Part shown: positions 6,490-13,946 of the stretch, in pieces
Numbering within the stretch: the first letter of the stretch is position 1
How the letters are laid out: each line of letters begins with the position of its first letter
Assembly (NCBI GenBank): GCA_003485905.1
Contig: DNHK01000150.1
Coordinates: 1 to 23,036, forward strand
DNA: 23,036 nt
Direction: 5' to 3'
DNA from: Gammaproteobacteria bacterium
Lineage (GTDB): Bacteria > Pseudomonadota > Gammaproteobacteria > Arenicellales > Arenicellaceae
Made by a program: the position numbers and the translations under genes
Notes under the pieces: generated by a model
What the model saw: only the letters and a program-made list of their open reading frames with translations
The model's database searches: none
What the model was told of the DNA's origin: nothing

Positions 6490-8358
6490 CTACAACTTGT
6501 ATCTAAAGCCAACGTACATTGTCGGTTCTTGCACAATATTACCAACACTTGTTTGGTAATCCTCCGCCAATACGTTCTCAATAGAACCATTGATTATCAA
6601 GTTAGTAGTCAAAGCGTAGCTCACGGTAGCATCCAATATATTTGAGGGTTCAATAGCAATGTTTCCAGTTGGAACACTCGAGTCTGGGATGCTGCCTGTA
6701 TATCGGGCCCTAAGGTTTAACTGAAAATCATTGTTTGGCTTCCATTGCAAACCCAATCCAGTTCGTGATTCCGGTCTACCTCGCAATTCTAAGTTCGATT
6801 GATTGACAACTTCTATATCAAGTAGAGACGCGAATGCGGTTAGCTCAAAATTGCTAGATAGCATAAAGCGGGCCTGCAATTCGGTACCTGTAATTTCAAC
6901 TTTATCTCTATTCACTAATAAAGGCGGAGGTCCCGCCTCAAAATCGACTAAATTTTTGAATGTATTGCGAAACACGGATAAGCCGATCATCCAATGCATA
7001 CTTTCGTACGAGTACCTGAACTCCAAAGAGTTCGAGGTTTCGTTTTTTAACCCAGGGTTGCCTACTAGGGGGTTTCCAAGCGCATAGAAACTTGGGAGCT
7101 TAAAGCCCTCTCCCCAATTCAGCATAACTGTATGCATCTCGTTTAGAGATGTGTATTCGACATTAATTTGAGGTGTAAAAACTTCGGTACTCTGAAACCT
7201 TTCAATTCTTCCTCCGCCGGTAGCCGCTATTTGCTTGATTGGCCGCCACACCATTTCCGTAAAGGCGCCCCATTGCTCTCGTTGTAGAGAGAAAGAGGCC
7301 GGGAGTTCAAATCCAATATCTATTACGCCATCGCTGTTGCCGCTTGATCGTTCGTAATTCACGCCACCTAATACGCGGAGATTGCGATATTGTCTTGAAA
7401 GATAGGACATCGAGACAATCGTTGCTTCGTAATTATTATCCGAACGGATTGCAGGTAGGCCGAATGGATCACGCAAGCCTGGTAATACTGCAGGGGTGTC
7501 AATATTCAGTGCTATTTCCGAATAAGAAGTCTTAAAGGATAATTCACTACCCCCGTCATATTCAGCTCGGTAGATAGCACCAATTTGTTTATGCACGGAA
7601 TTTCGTGACTCTAGTTTGGGTGAAACTGCAAATAGGGCGCCCCCACTGTCATCGGGGTAAGCGCTGCTGTCGCTATCGAAATATCTAAGTTGAATATCTA
7701 ATTGCCGGGAAGAGTCGATTTCAGTCGAGCGCTTAACAACCAGTCCGCGACCGGTGTAACTGGTCCTGGTTGCTCCATTATCCTCTCTTTCATAAAGTGA
7801 AGAGATATTCCACTGTCCATCCCCCCACACCAGCCCCGAACTATACCCGTCACCAGTAGGCGAAACCTGACCAAAAAGCTCGGTACCAACGATGTTTCGG
7901 GTTTTAATATTGACTACACCACCGAGAGCCTGCGACCCATAAACTGCTGACGAAGCCCCGGGTAATATATCTATTGATTCAATCCCCAGCAGCCCGAAAT
8001 TCCCCATATCTACAGCGCCGCCGCGATTATCGGTTAGGTCATTCACTGGTAATCCATCAATTTGTATTAGGGTAAAGTTCGGATCGGCCCCCCTTAGATA
8101 TAGGCTGTTGTATGTTCCACGTCCTGAGCCGGTTTGGGTGAATGTAAGTGGATTGTTTTGTATGGCAGACAAGGTCGAGGTTCCGGCGTATGACCGGATG
8201 GTGTCATTGTCGATGAACAGCACATTTGCTTTGGATACTCCCGGGAGCCTTGTACCGATAACGGATACTTCATCGATAGGCGCAGCGCGGGTTTGCGCCG
8301 AAAGAATAGCTAGACCAATTGATATAATTATTGACAGATAGGCTGAAGAAGTTTTCAA
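6490..8358 (-). CDS. TonB-dependent outer-membrane receptor, BtuB-like (622 aa)
   Basis: A TonB-gated outer-membrane transporter. A signal peptide (K-T-S-S-A-Y-L then a hydrophobic core, cut near T-R-A) precedes a TonB-box-like stretch (DEVSVIG). Next comes a plug domain with LYLRGADPNFTLIQIDGLP, IESIDILPGASSAVYGSQA and GGVVNIKTRN. A 22-strand-type barrel ends in VGFRYKL with a terminal hydrophobic residue, as outer-membrane proteins require. The frame is open to a GTG at 8421, but I place the start at the TTG 8356-8358 because only this gives a normal signal peptide and it has a GAGAAAAGTGAA stretch before it. The additional 21 residues are Cys-rich and unlike a signal. Size and plug resemble cobalamin/siderophore receptors, but the ligand is unknown. 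It lies 89 bases after the Sec-methyltransferase and 57 bases before the haem protein. Confidence 0.88.
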   Translation of the reverse strand: MKTSSAYLSIIISIGLAILSAQTRAAPIDEVSVIGTRLPGVSKANVLFIDNDTIRSYAGTSTLSAIQNNPLTFTQTGSGRGTYNSLYLRGADPNFTLIQIDGLPVNDLTDNRGGAVDMGNFGLLGIESIDILPGASSAVYGSQALGGVVNIKTRNIVGTELFGQVSPTGDGYSSGLVWGDGQWNISSLYEREDNGATRTSYTGRGLVVKRSTEIDSSRQLDIQLRYFDSDSSAYPDDSGGALFAVSPKLESRNSVHKQIGAIYRAEYDGGSELSFKTSYSEIALNIDTPAVLPGLRDPFGLPAIRSDNNYEATIVSMSYLSRQYRNLRVLGGVNYERSSGNSDGVIDIGFELPASFSLQREQWGAFTEMVWRPIKQIAATGGGRIERFQSTEVFTPQINVEYTSLNEMHTVMLNWGEGFKLPSFYALGNPLVGNPGLKNETSNSLEFRYSYESMHWMIGLSVFRNTFKNLVDFEAGPPPLLVNRDKVEITGTELQARFMLSSNFELTAFASLLDIEVVNQSNLELRGRPESRTGLGLQWKPNNDFQLNLRARYTGSIPDSSVPTGNIAIEPSNILDATVSYALTTNLIINGSIENVLAEDYQTSVGNIVQEPTMYVGFRYKL

Positions 8359-8447
8359 TTCACTTTTCTCAGAATACTGCCGAAAACTGCAGCAGCAGGG
8401 AATATTCTTGCGGGCTATCACGCAGCGCAGCTTACCGGTCGGCTCCG

Positions 8448-9221
8448 TCAGGGTTTTTCTGCATAAAACGGGTATCCGTAAACCGCAAAGGCTCGCGCAT
8501 TCTTTTCCCCGCTAGCTCCTGCGAAAGTATCGTGTTTTTCACCAACACGTATATTGATAAACCCGGCATCAGCCAGTAGTGTTTTCCAGCCTGCACACGG
8601 CAGGCCACCGGCAATTCAGGCGGTCCAGAGATCGACGTTATTTCGGGCTTCCTCCGGTACCGAGTTGCCATTGGCAATATCCGCAAATTGCAACACACCA
8701 CCCGGCCTAAGCACCCGGAATGCTTCATCGAATACCGCATGTTTATCTGCACAAAGATTAAATACTCCGTTGCTTATCATGACGTCAGCCCAGCCATCAT
8801 CTATCGGTAAATCTTCGAGAAGGCCTTGTTCAAAAGAAACGTTGCCAGCACCCATTTGGGCGGCGGTTTCACGCGACTTACTCAGCATTTCCTCGGTCAT
8901 ATCAACGCCAACAACCTGGCCCTGTTCGCCAACCAGACCGGCGGCGATAAAGGAATCAAATCCAGCGCCTGCTCCTGCGTCAACGATTTTCTCACCAGGT
9001 TGAATCGTCCGCATCACAAACGGGTTCGATACTACGGCAAAAGACTCTACCGCTGAATCGGGTAGGGCATCGACGGTAGCCTGATCATAGCCAAGCTTTT
9101 TTGCCAGCGGTCTTCCAGTATGAAAGTGGTACCCCTTGAGTGGATCAATCGCGACTTCACGATAGGTATCTTTTATCTGTTCGCGTAACTCAACAGGATC
9201 GACTGATGTTTTATTGCTCAA
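8448..9221 (-). CDS. Candidate selenocysteine-containing ArsM-like SAM methyltransferase (257 aa, TGA at codon 202)
   Basis: A class I SAM-dependent methyltransferase related to arsenite methyltransferase ArsM. Residues 79-89 form the SAM motif (IVDAGAGAGFD), followed by VVGVDMTEEML, VMISNGVFNL and FRVLRPGGVLQFADI. The first 201 codons end in D-L-W-T-A and then TGA. The same frame continues I-A-G-G-L-P-C-A-G-W-K-T-L-L-A-D-A-G-F and on to a normal end at AEKP-stop. ArsM relatives have a conserved Cys in 'C-(I/V)-x-G-A-L' at exactly the TGA position; in ArsM that Cys helps bind As(III). A hairpin fitting a bacterial SECIS follows the codon. Other Cys residues visible are C157 and C209. The ArsM-family Cys of 'S-N-C-V-I-N-L' is Gly here. 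The likely substrate is a metalloid, thiol or selenium compound, not proven. Alternatives are a nonsense mutation or a base-call error; a truncated 201-residue protein would lack the C-terminal lobe. Confidence 0.8.
8589..8618 (-). promoter_or_regulatory. Candidate bacterial SECIS element following the in-frame UGA
   Basis: Read on the minus strand, the UGA (8618-8616) is followed by 16 nt up to the apical loop. The stem is GCCUGC (8605-8600) paired perfectly with GCAGGC (8594-8589), extendable by two G-U pairs. The five-base loop CGUGU has G in its second position. A short stem, a small loop and a G among the first loop bases at this distance from UGA are the known requirements for SelB recognition in bacteria. 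I paired the bases by hand, so a folding program should confirm it. Confidence 0.6.
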
Positions 9222-9251
9222 TATTGATTCCTCCTTAATACTGGCAGAAGA

Positions 9252-9767
9252 TTATTGTACATAACCGGGCCCACGGAAAACGGTACTGAATTCTAGGTGT
9301 GAAATCTTCCAACCCTCATCAGTCAGTTTAAAGTTTGTGTGGTATTCATTCGCTACCGAAATACCACGCATTTGAATGGGCTTGTCACCGATACCCACTG
9401 GTCGATTCCCGTTCAAAATCAGTGCAGAGCTTATACCAGTGGCTTCAGTTGCAGAGATCGGAGTGATTTGCGTTGTGGTAAACATGACCATGTGAGCGGA
9501 GCCCGGGTGTGGGCGGTCGGTTATATTTTTTCTAATAGCTTGCCGACCTCGATAGGTCTCTGATCCAATAAGCAAGGTACCATCTTCACTAAACGTGTTT
9601 GCAAACCCGTCAGCATCCAAATGGTCTCGATAAATAGCGTAGTCTGCCAACAATTGCTTACATAGCACTTCAATCGTATTTCGATCCTTCACCGTTAAAT
9701 CGGCTGATACGGCAATGGATGCAAATAATAGGCTAGTGCCTAGCAACAAATATTTGGAATTTCTCAT
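9252..9767 (-). CDS. Exported SnoaL/NTF2-like protein (171 aa), second of a tandem pair
   Basis: A single cone-shaped NTF2-like domain of the SnoaL type, preceded by a signal peptide (MRNSKYLLLG...A-V-S-A). Typical features are the Y-A-I-Y-R-D segment followed by D-A-x-x-F-A-N-x-F-x-E-D-G and Y-R-G-R-Q-A-I at the first strands. The C-terminus has KLTDEGWKISHLEFS. This fold includes isomerases, dehydratases and binding proteins for aromatic or steroid-like compounds; no specific reaction can be assigned. AGGAGAG precedes the ATG. It begins 11 bases after its paralogue's stop and ends 30 bases before the Sec-methyltransferase. The pair evidently arose by duplication, since both share Y-A-I-Y-R-D, F-A-N-x-F-x-E-D-G and K-L-T-D-x-G-W-K-I. 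Export to the periplasm is unusual for catabolic SnoaL proteins. Confidence 0.8.
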   Translation of the reverse strand: MRNSKYLLLGTSLLFASIAVSADLTVKDRNTIEVLCKQLLADYAIYRDHLDADGFANTFSEDGTLLIGSETYRGRQAIRKNITDRPHPGSAHMVMFTTTQITPISATEATGISSALILNGNRPVGIGDKPIQMRGISVANEYHTNFKLTDEGWKISHLEFSTVFRGPGYVQ

Positions 9768-9778
9768 CGGGAGCTCTC

Positions 9779-10309
9779 CTACTCCGGGTCAACAAACAGA
9801 GTGGTGTACTCACGCTTGGCAATTTTCCAACCATCGTCGGTTAACTTATAGACAGAGCGCGATTCCGAGCCCACTTGAAAGGCATTGTTGGTCGCAGGTA
9901 GACCAGCTTCTGTAATTGGTGCTTCAAGCACAATTGCATAGCTGATGCCGTTCGCGGTAGTGGCATCCACCGGCTTAATTTGCACGGTACCCGTTAGCTG
10001 CATATGCGCTTCAGGCTCGCTACGGTCCAAAGAGTTAACGTATTCGCTAATTACCTCGCGGCCTTTAATAATACGACCATTGGATCTTGCCCATTCCCCA
10101 TCTTCGGTAAAGATGTTTGCGAACGCTTCAGCATCGCCTCGGTCCCGATATATAGCATAATCGTGTTCAAGCCGTTCACACCCGATAATCATCGCGACTA
10201 GCTCGTCTTGGGTCAATTCATCCGCTGCTTGTAGAGTCGAGCTTGTCGAAATAAAGATAACGAATAAATAGGTAATGCTTGCAATCGATCTTCGAAATAT
10301 TGAATTCAT
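9779..10309 (-). CDS. Exported SnoaL/NTF2-like protein (176 aa), first of a tandem pair
   Basis: Paralogue of the next gene. A signal peptide (basic n-region, F-V-I-F-I core, cut near L-Q-A-A) leads into an NTF2/SnoaL-like domain with H-D-Y-A-I-Y-R-D, A-F-A-N-I-F-T-E-D-G-E-W and KLTDDGWKIAKREY. The small-molecule pocket is expected in the centre of the cone. Substrate and reaction are unknown. I chose the second of two adjacent start codons (ATG 10307-10309) because GAGGA lies seven bases before it. The GTG directly upstream would shorten this spacing. It follows the MFS gene by 15 bases, so it belongs firmly to the same transcript. Confidence 0.8.
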   Translation of the reverse strand: MNSIFRRSIASITYLFVIFISTSSTLQAADELTQDELVAMIIGCERLEHDYAIYRDRGDAEAFANIFTEDGEWARSNGRIIKGREVISEYVNSLDRSEPEAHMQLTGTVQIKPVDATTANGISYAIVLEAPITEAGLPATNNAFQVGSESRSVYKLTDDGWKIAKREYTTLFVDPE

Positions 10310-10324
10310 CACAGCGTCCTCGGT

Positions 10325-11683
10325 TTATTTTACGTCAGCACTGGCCAGTGCTTTGGATTCGCGTTCGTCAATAACGGTACGCATTTCGCGCTGGCTTTCA
10401 CGGCTAATTGGGTAGCGCAACAACAAGGCAAATACAATTGCATAGGCCAAAATGGGAACTCCGACAATAAAGTAACGTAACCGTTGTAACGCTTCAATCG
10501 GGTTGTCGGCGCCCATTTCGGGGTCGAAACCAAATACGGTAAGAAAAGAAAATCCGATAAATATCGCGAAACCAGAAGCGAACTTACTCGAGAGCTGTAA
10601 CAAGGAGTAATAGAGTCCAGTCCTTTCAGAGCCGCTCTCGACGTTATCTTTATCGCATACGTCAGCCATCATAGCTCTAGGTAAAAATTCGTTGGCAGAT
10701 GAGTTTAGCCCGACAAGCACGAACATCCCAGCTGTTAACGCTACCTGGTTGGGCGGAAGAATAATCAACAATAACGGAGTGATGGCACCAGTCACCATAG
10801 CAATTTGCAGTGCACCGTGTTTACTCCATTTCTCTGAAGCTTTGACCCAGGCCGGTAAACCTACGGCACCACCAATCACAAGAAACAAAAGGATAAAGCC
10901 AGCTTTGTCTTCGAGGTTCAAGGTGTAGGCAACAAAAAAGAAGAATAAGCCTTGAACAATAAAAGTTGAGAAACCCAGCAACGCGTTTGCGCAAAGAAGT
11001 CGTGCAAGCGCCGGGTTGCCAAGCAGTAAAGCAACACCTTTCTTAAAGCCCAGATGTGGACGGTTCGCTGTCTTTCGCTCGGGAGCGCTAAACAAGCATA
11101 TAATAACGGTTAGAGGAAGCACGATCATCATGAACCAGCCAAGCCCGGAAACTTTGGCTTCATAATCTGGTGATCCGAAATACTCAAGGATGGTTGGTAC
11201 CAGTCCGACTAATAGTCCGCCGGCGATTCCAAGTATTTGTAGCACACCGGTAATTCGCGAGCGGCGATCATAGTCGCGTGATAGTTCAAGCGCCCAGGAA
11301 GTATGGCTGATGGTGAAAGCATCCCATCCGATATACATCAAACCCAAGGTAAGGAAAAGATAGGTTTTTGAGACAGATTCAGGGGGGTTAAATGCCAGAT
11401 ACATGGCTATAACCAGAATCGGCGCAGATAGAGCTAACCAAGGTCGACGACGTCCCCAACGCGTTTCGTAACTATCCATGAACAGTCCCCACATAGGTGC
11501 GGCGATCATGTCGATGAACTTGGCTGCAAAGAATACTGCGCCTACGGTTGCAGCCCCCAAGCCCCGATGCTCGGCATACAATGCGGGTAAAAACACGAAT
11601 ACCGCCGTTAGCAACATGTTCAATCCAAGCGCTGGTTGCGCGAAGCCAAACATTTGAAGCTTGCTTAATCGTATATCGCTCAT
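10325..11683 (-). CDS. MFS transporter of the MelB/GPH sugar-cation symporter type (452 aa)
   Basis: An inner-membrane carrier with about 12 hydrophobic segments. The segment after TM2 contains MDSYETRWGRRRPWLALSAP, the recognisable D-x-x-x-T-R-x-G-R-R-R-P-W loop of the GPH (MelB-like) family. The N-half also has the early K-F-I-D-M-I-A-A-P segment of this group, with its cation-site Asp. Substrates of GPH members range from sugars and glucuronides to other organic anions, so the cargo here cannot be named. The gene lies between the EamA transporter (42-base gap) and the first SnoaL gene (15-base gap). Two inner-membrane carriers in one run suggest import of the substrate and export or exchange of a product (inference). 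Confidence 0.85.
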   Translation of the reverse strand: MSDIRLSKLQMFGFAQPALGLNMLLTAVFVFLPALYAEHRGLGAATVGAVFFAAKFIDMIAAPMWGLFMDSYETRWGRRRPWLALSAPILVIAMYLAFNPPESVSKTYLFLTLGLMYIGWDAFTISHTSWALELSRDYDRRSRITGVLQILGIAGGLLVGLVPTILEYFGSPDYEAKVSGLGWFMMIVLPLTVIICLFSAPERKTANRPHLGFKKGVALLLGNPALARLLCANALLGFSTFIVQGLFFFFVAYTLNLEDKAGFILLFLVIGGAVGLPAWVKASEKWSKHGALQIAMVTGAITPLLLIILPPNQVALTAGMFVLVGLNSSANEFLPRAMMADVCDKDNVESGSERTGLYYSLLQLSSKFASGFAIFIGFSFLTVFGFDPEMGADNPIEALQRLRYFIVGVPILAYAIVFALLLRYPISRESQREMRTVIDERESKALASADVK

Positions 11684-11725
11684 CTTATTCAGTCCTATAA
11701 AGTCAGAAAAGGTGTAGAGGGCAGA

Positions 11726-12640
11726 CTAATTTTTATCTTGAGTAACCCCAAGTTTGCGAACGCCCGATGCTCGCTGGGTTAGTACAATCATAATTCCACC
11801 GAGGATGGCGACGGAAGCAAATATCAGACGCAGTGTAATCTGCTCTGAAAGAAATACAATCCCACCAAGGGCTGCAACGACCGGAACTGATAATTGAACA
11901 GTAGCTGCATGCGTAGCAGCGAGGCCCCTAAGTGCCGCATACCAGATAACATATCCTAAACCGGAAGCGATAGCCCCTGAGGCAACGGCCAAGATAAGAC
12001 CATTTCGAGTACTATGGAACTCGCCAATGAATACCGCGCTGACGAGCAGCGCTACTGGAATTGCAAAGACGAAGCTGTTTGCCGTTGCCTGCAATGGGTC
12101 AGTAACTTTTCTACCCAGCAACGAATATGATCCCCAAGCAATACCTGAGACCAGCATTAGGATAGCACCGGTCGGGTCGGGCGCCGCCACTCCGGGTGAA
12201 AGCAGATAAATTAGTCCAAAAACAGTTAGGGCTAGTCCGCCCCATGACGGCAACGAAAGACGCTCGCCACTGAGCATTGCTGCGCTAAACATAGTCAGCT
12301 GAACGGCACCAAACAGCAACAAAGCGCCAGTCCCAGCGCTCAGTGAAAGGTACGCGAAGGAAAAGAATGCCATGTAAGTGAATAAAGCTGCAGAAAACCG
12401 CCAATCAAATAAGGGACGACCGTGGGAGCGCCAGCGCGGCAATGTAATCAGCAATAGTACTAATGCACCGGACAGCAATCGGACCGTGGTGAAACTTGCC
12501 GCGTCGATGAGCCCGTCACCAAGCGCAAGCCGACAAAGCAACGAATTTGCTGCAAAAGCAAACATCGCCGCTATTGTCAGGATTGCGGTTCGCGCAGCTG
12601 ACGGAGCAGCCCCTATAGCTGAACTACTTTGATCACGCAT
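11726..12640 (-). CDS. EamA/RhaT-type drug/metabolite transporter (304 aa)
   Basis: Ten predicted hydrophobic helices arranged as two EamA repeats. The first spans about residues 17-147 (N-S-L-L-C-R-L-A at TM1) and the second about 155-290 (ISGIAWGSYSLLGRK at its beginning, then ALRGLAATHAATVQLSVPV). The paired Trp/Gly/Ser-rich starts and the P-V-V-A-A-L-G-G-I...L-S-E block are characteristic of the DMT superfamily. Members commonly export metabolites, amino acids or toxic compounds; the direction is not provable here. CGGGAG lies upstream of the ATG at longer than ideal spacing. It follows the OsmC-like gene by 62 bases. Confidence 0.85.
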   Translation of the reverse strand: MRDQSSSAIGAAPSAARTAILTIAAMFAFAANSLLCRLALGDGLIDAASFTTVRLLSGALVLLLITLPRWRSHGRPLFDWRFSAALFTYMAFFSFAYLSLSAGTGALLLFGAVQLTMFSAAMLSGERLSLPSWGGLALTVFGLIYLLSPGVAAPDPTGAILMLVSGIAWGSYSLLGRKVTDPLQATANSFVFAIPVALLVSAVFIGEFHSTRNGLILAVASGAIASGLGYVIWYAALRGLAATHAATVQLSVPVVAALGGIVFLSEQITLRLIFASVAILGGIMIVLTQRASGVRKLGVTQDKN

Positions 12641-12702
12641 ACCTGATTAACTCCCGGGTATGAGTATCTACAGATTGCGGATCCACAGATTGTTGTTGGT
12701 GC

Positions 12703-13278
12703 TTAGATTGAACGTACGTTCATATTCGCTGCAAGGTTTGCAGGCTCTCTTAGCGTTGATATACCTGGACAGCCTTTCATTGTGGCCTGCAGAACTCGAT
12801 CCAATGCCTCTTGATTCGGTTCGTCTGAAACGCCAATATCTACGTTTATAGTCACCTGTCGGAAACCCGAGGGTGGTGCGTCTTCCATCATGTGTCCCCT
12901 TACGTCCATTTCGGCTACCGCCGTGGCTTCAAAGGTGTCGTACTTGATATCCCACTTGGCGGCGTAGAAAGCAAAGACAGCAGCGAAGCAACCTAAAGCA
13001 CCACTTAATAAGTATTCCAGCGGTGTCGGTGCATCGGCTAAACCTCCCACATGTGACGGTTCACTAATCACCCAACTGCGGCCCGACTTTAGGCTAGAGG
13101 CGAGCTCATTCAGGTCGCCAACGGATTTGACTGCTACTTCAACGGTGGATTGTGGTCCTTTTGGCGCTGCAGCATCAGGATCCTCTATATATCGGGCCTC
13201 TCGGGCTAGCGTGATTTTTTTAAGCTCTGGAAAACATACACTTATAGATTCAACAGATTCAACTTTTGTTTCAGTCAT
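12703..13278 (-). CDS. OsmC-like thiol protein (191 aa)
   Basis: An OsmC/Ohr-fold protein. The two characteristic peroxidatic-type cysteines are present: C97 in LLSGALGCFAAVF and C170 in MKGCPGIS, followed by a typical L-R-E-P-A end. The family contains organic-hydroperoxide reductases, but many OsmC-like members have unassigned roles. An extended N-terminus of about 45 residues comes before the first core strand. AGGAG precedes the ATG at a rather long spacing of about 11 bases. It is second in the minus-strand run, between the CMD-domain gene and the EamA transporter, and shares cysteine chemistry with both the CMD protein and the Sec-methyltransferase. OsmC-like and AhpD-like families are known to include selenoproteins in other organisms; here both cysteines are ordinary codons. 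Confidence 0.82.
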   Translation of the reverse strand: MTETKVESVESISVCFPELKKITLAREARYIEDPDAAAPKGPQSTVEVAVKSVGDLNELASSLKSGRSWVISEPSHVGGLADAPTPLEYLLSGALGCFAAVFAFYAAKWDIKYDTFEATAVAEMDVRGHMMEDAPPSGFRQVTINVDIGVSDEPNQEALDRVLQATMKGCPGISTLREPANLAANMNVRSI

Positions 13279-13349
13279 TACTACTAATACTCCTAATTCT
13301 TAAGGTGTAGATTTAATCGCCTCGATTAGCATTACAGCGGCTTGTAGTA

Positions 13350-13946
13350 TCACGCCTCGGTAGGCGGAAGCGGTCGAAATCGAAGTCTCTGCCCTTCAGG
13401 CTCTGGCGGAATGTGGAATGCGTCGGTAAAACGATTTGAGAAATTCCACATACAACACAACACAGTAAGCTCAACGACTTGCTGGTCGCTGAAGTGGCCC
13501 GAAATACGTTCAAACACCTCATTCTTGTCACTCGCAGTCATATCGGTAACGGCATCAACCCACTCAATTGCCGCCTTTGTTCGCTCATCCAGACACTCAG
13601 CGGTATGGTAATCGCTCGCTTGAATCATTTTTATTTGTTCAGCGGTAAGCCCAGCTTCTGCACCTAGATCGATATTGTGGATAAGGCAATATTCCGATTC
13701 GTTCTGGCTCGACGTGCGGATAATTACTGCTTGCTCGACCTTGAGAAATTCAGGGTCTTCCTCCAAGTAGCGCATGCGGATACCTTTATTGGCAGTCATC
13801 CACGCTTCTAGTGCGCCTGGAGCTAGAGCCATAATCATAGAGAAATTACTAACGGTGCCAAATTGTCGGGTTGACTCCGCGAAAATTTCACCAACTCTTC
13901 CTGTAGCCGTCTTAGTATTACGACCTTTTATTCTAGGGGTTTTCAT
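13350..13946 (-). CDS. Carboxymuconolactone decarboxylase / AhpD-like protein with a single active-site Cys (198 aa)
   Basis: An all-helical CMD-domain protein. The core helix E-Q-A-V-I-I-R-T-S-S-Q-N-E-S84-E-Y-C87-L-I-H90 aligns with the AhpD motif C-x-x-C-x-x-H. The first Cys is replaced by Ser84, while C87 and H90 remain. The protein therefore cannot form the usual CxxC disulfide and may be monothiol or use another partner. The C-half includes AAIEWVDAVT and VVELTVLCCMWNFSNRF, typical of CMD proteins close to the carboxymuconolactone decarboxylase/AhpD group. It is the first gene of the nine-gene minus-strand run, so the promoter is expected in 13947-14174. The next gene is the OsmC-like protein, 71 bases away. 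Function is either peroxide or thiol chemistry or a ring-cleavage step; I cannot decide. Confidence 0.8.
   Translation of the reverse strand: MKTPRIKGRNTKTATGRVGEIFAESTRQFGTVSNFSMIMALAPGALEAWMTANKGIRMRYLEEDPEFLKVEQAVIIRTSSQNESEYCLIHNIDLGAEAGLTAEQIKMIQASDYHTAECLDERTKAAIEWVDAVTDMTASDKNEVFERISGHFSDQQVVELTVLCCMWNFSNRFTDAFHIPPEPEGQRLRFRPLPPTEA

Noticed and set aside
8432-8752. A 106-codon minus-strand open frame across the methyltransferase 3' end
   Set aside because: It is in a different frame from the methyltransferase and shows no family pattern. The recognisable C-terminus is in the frame that runs through the TGA.
8554-9003. A 149-codon plus-strand open frame opposite the methyltransferase
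   Set aside because: Antisense shadow of a well-supported gene; low-complexity Ser/Pro/Ala-rich translation with no domain.
13335-13352. TGA at the end of the CMD gene followed by five more codons, considered as a C-terminal Sec
   Set aside because: The extra stretch (Y-Y-K-P-L) has no redox motif and the protein already has a complete domain; treated as a normal stop.
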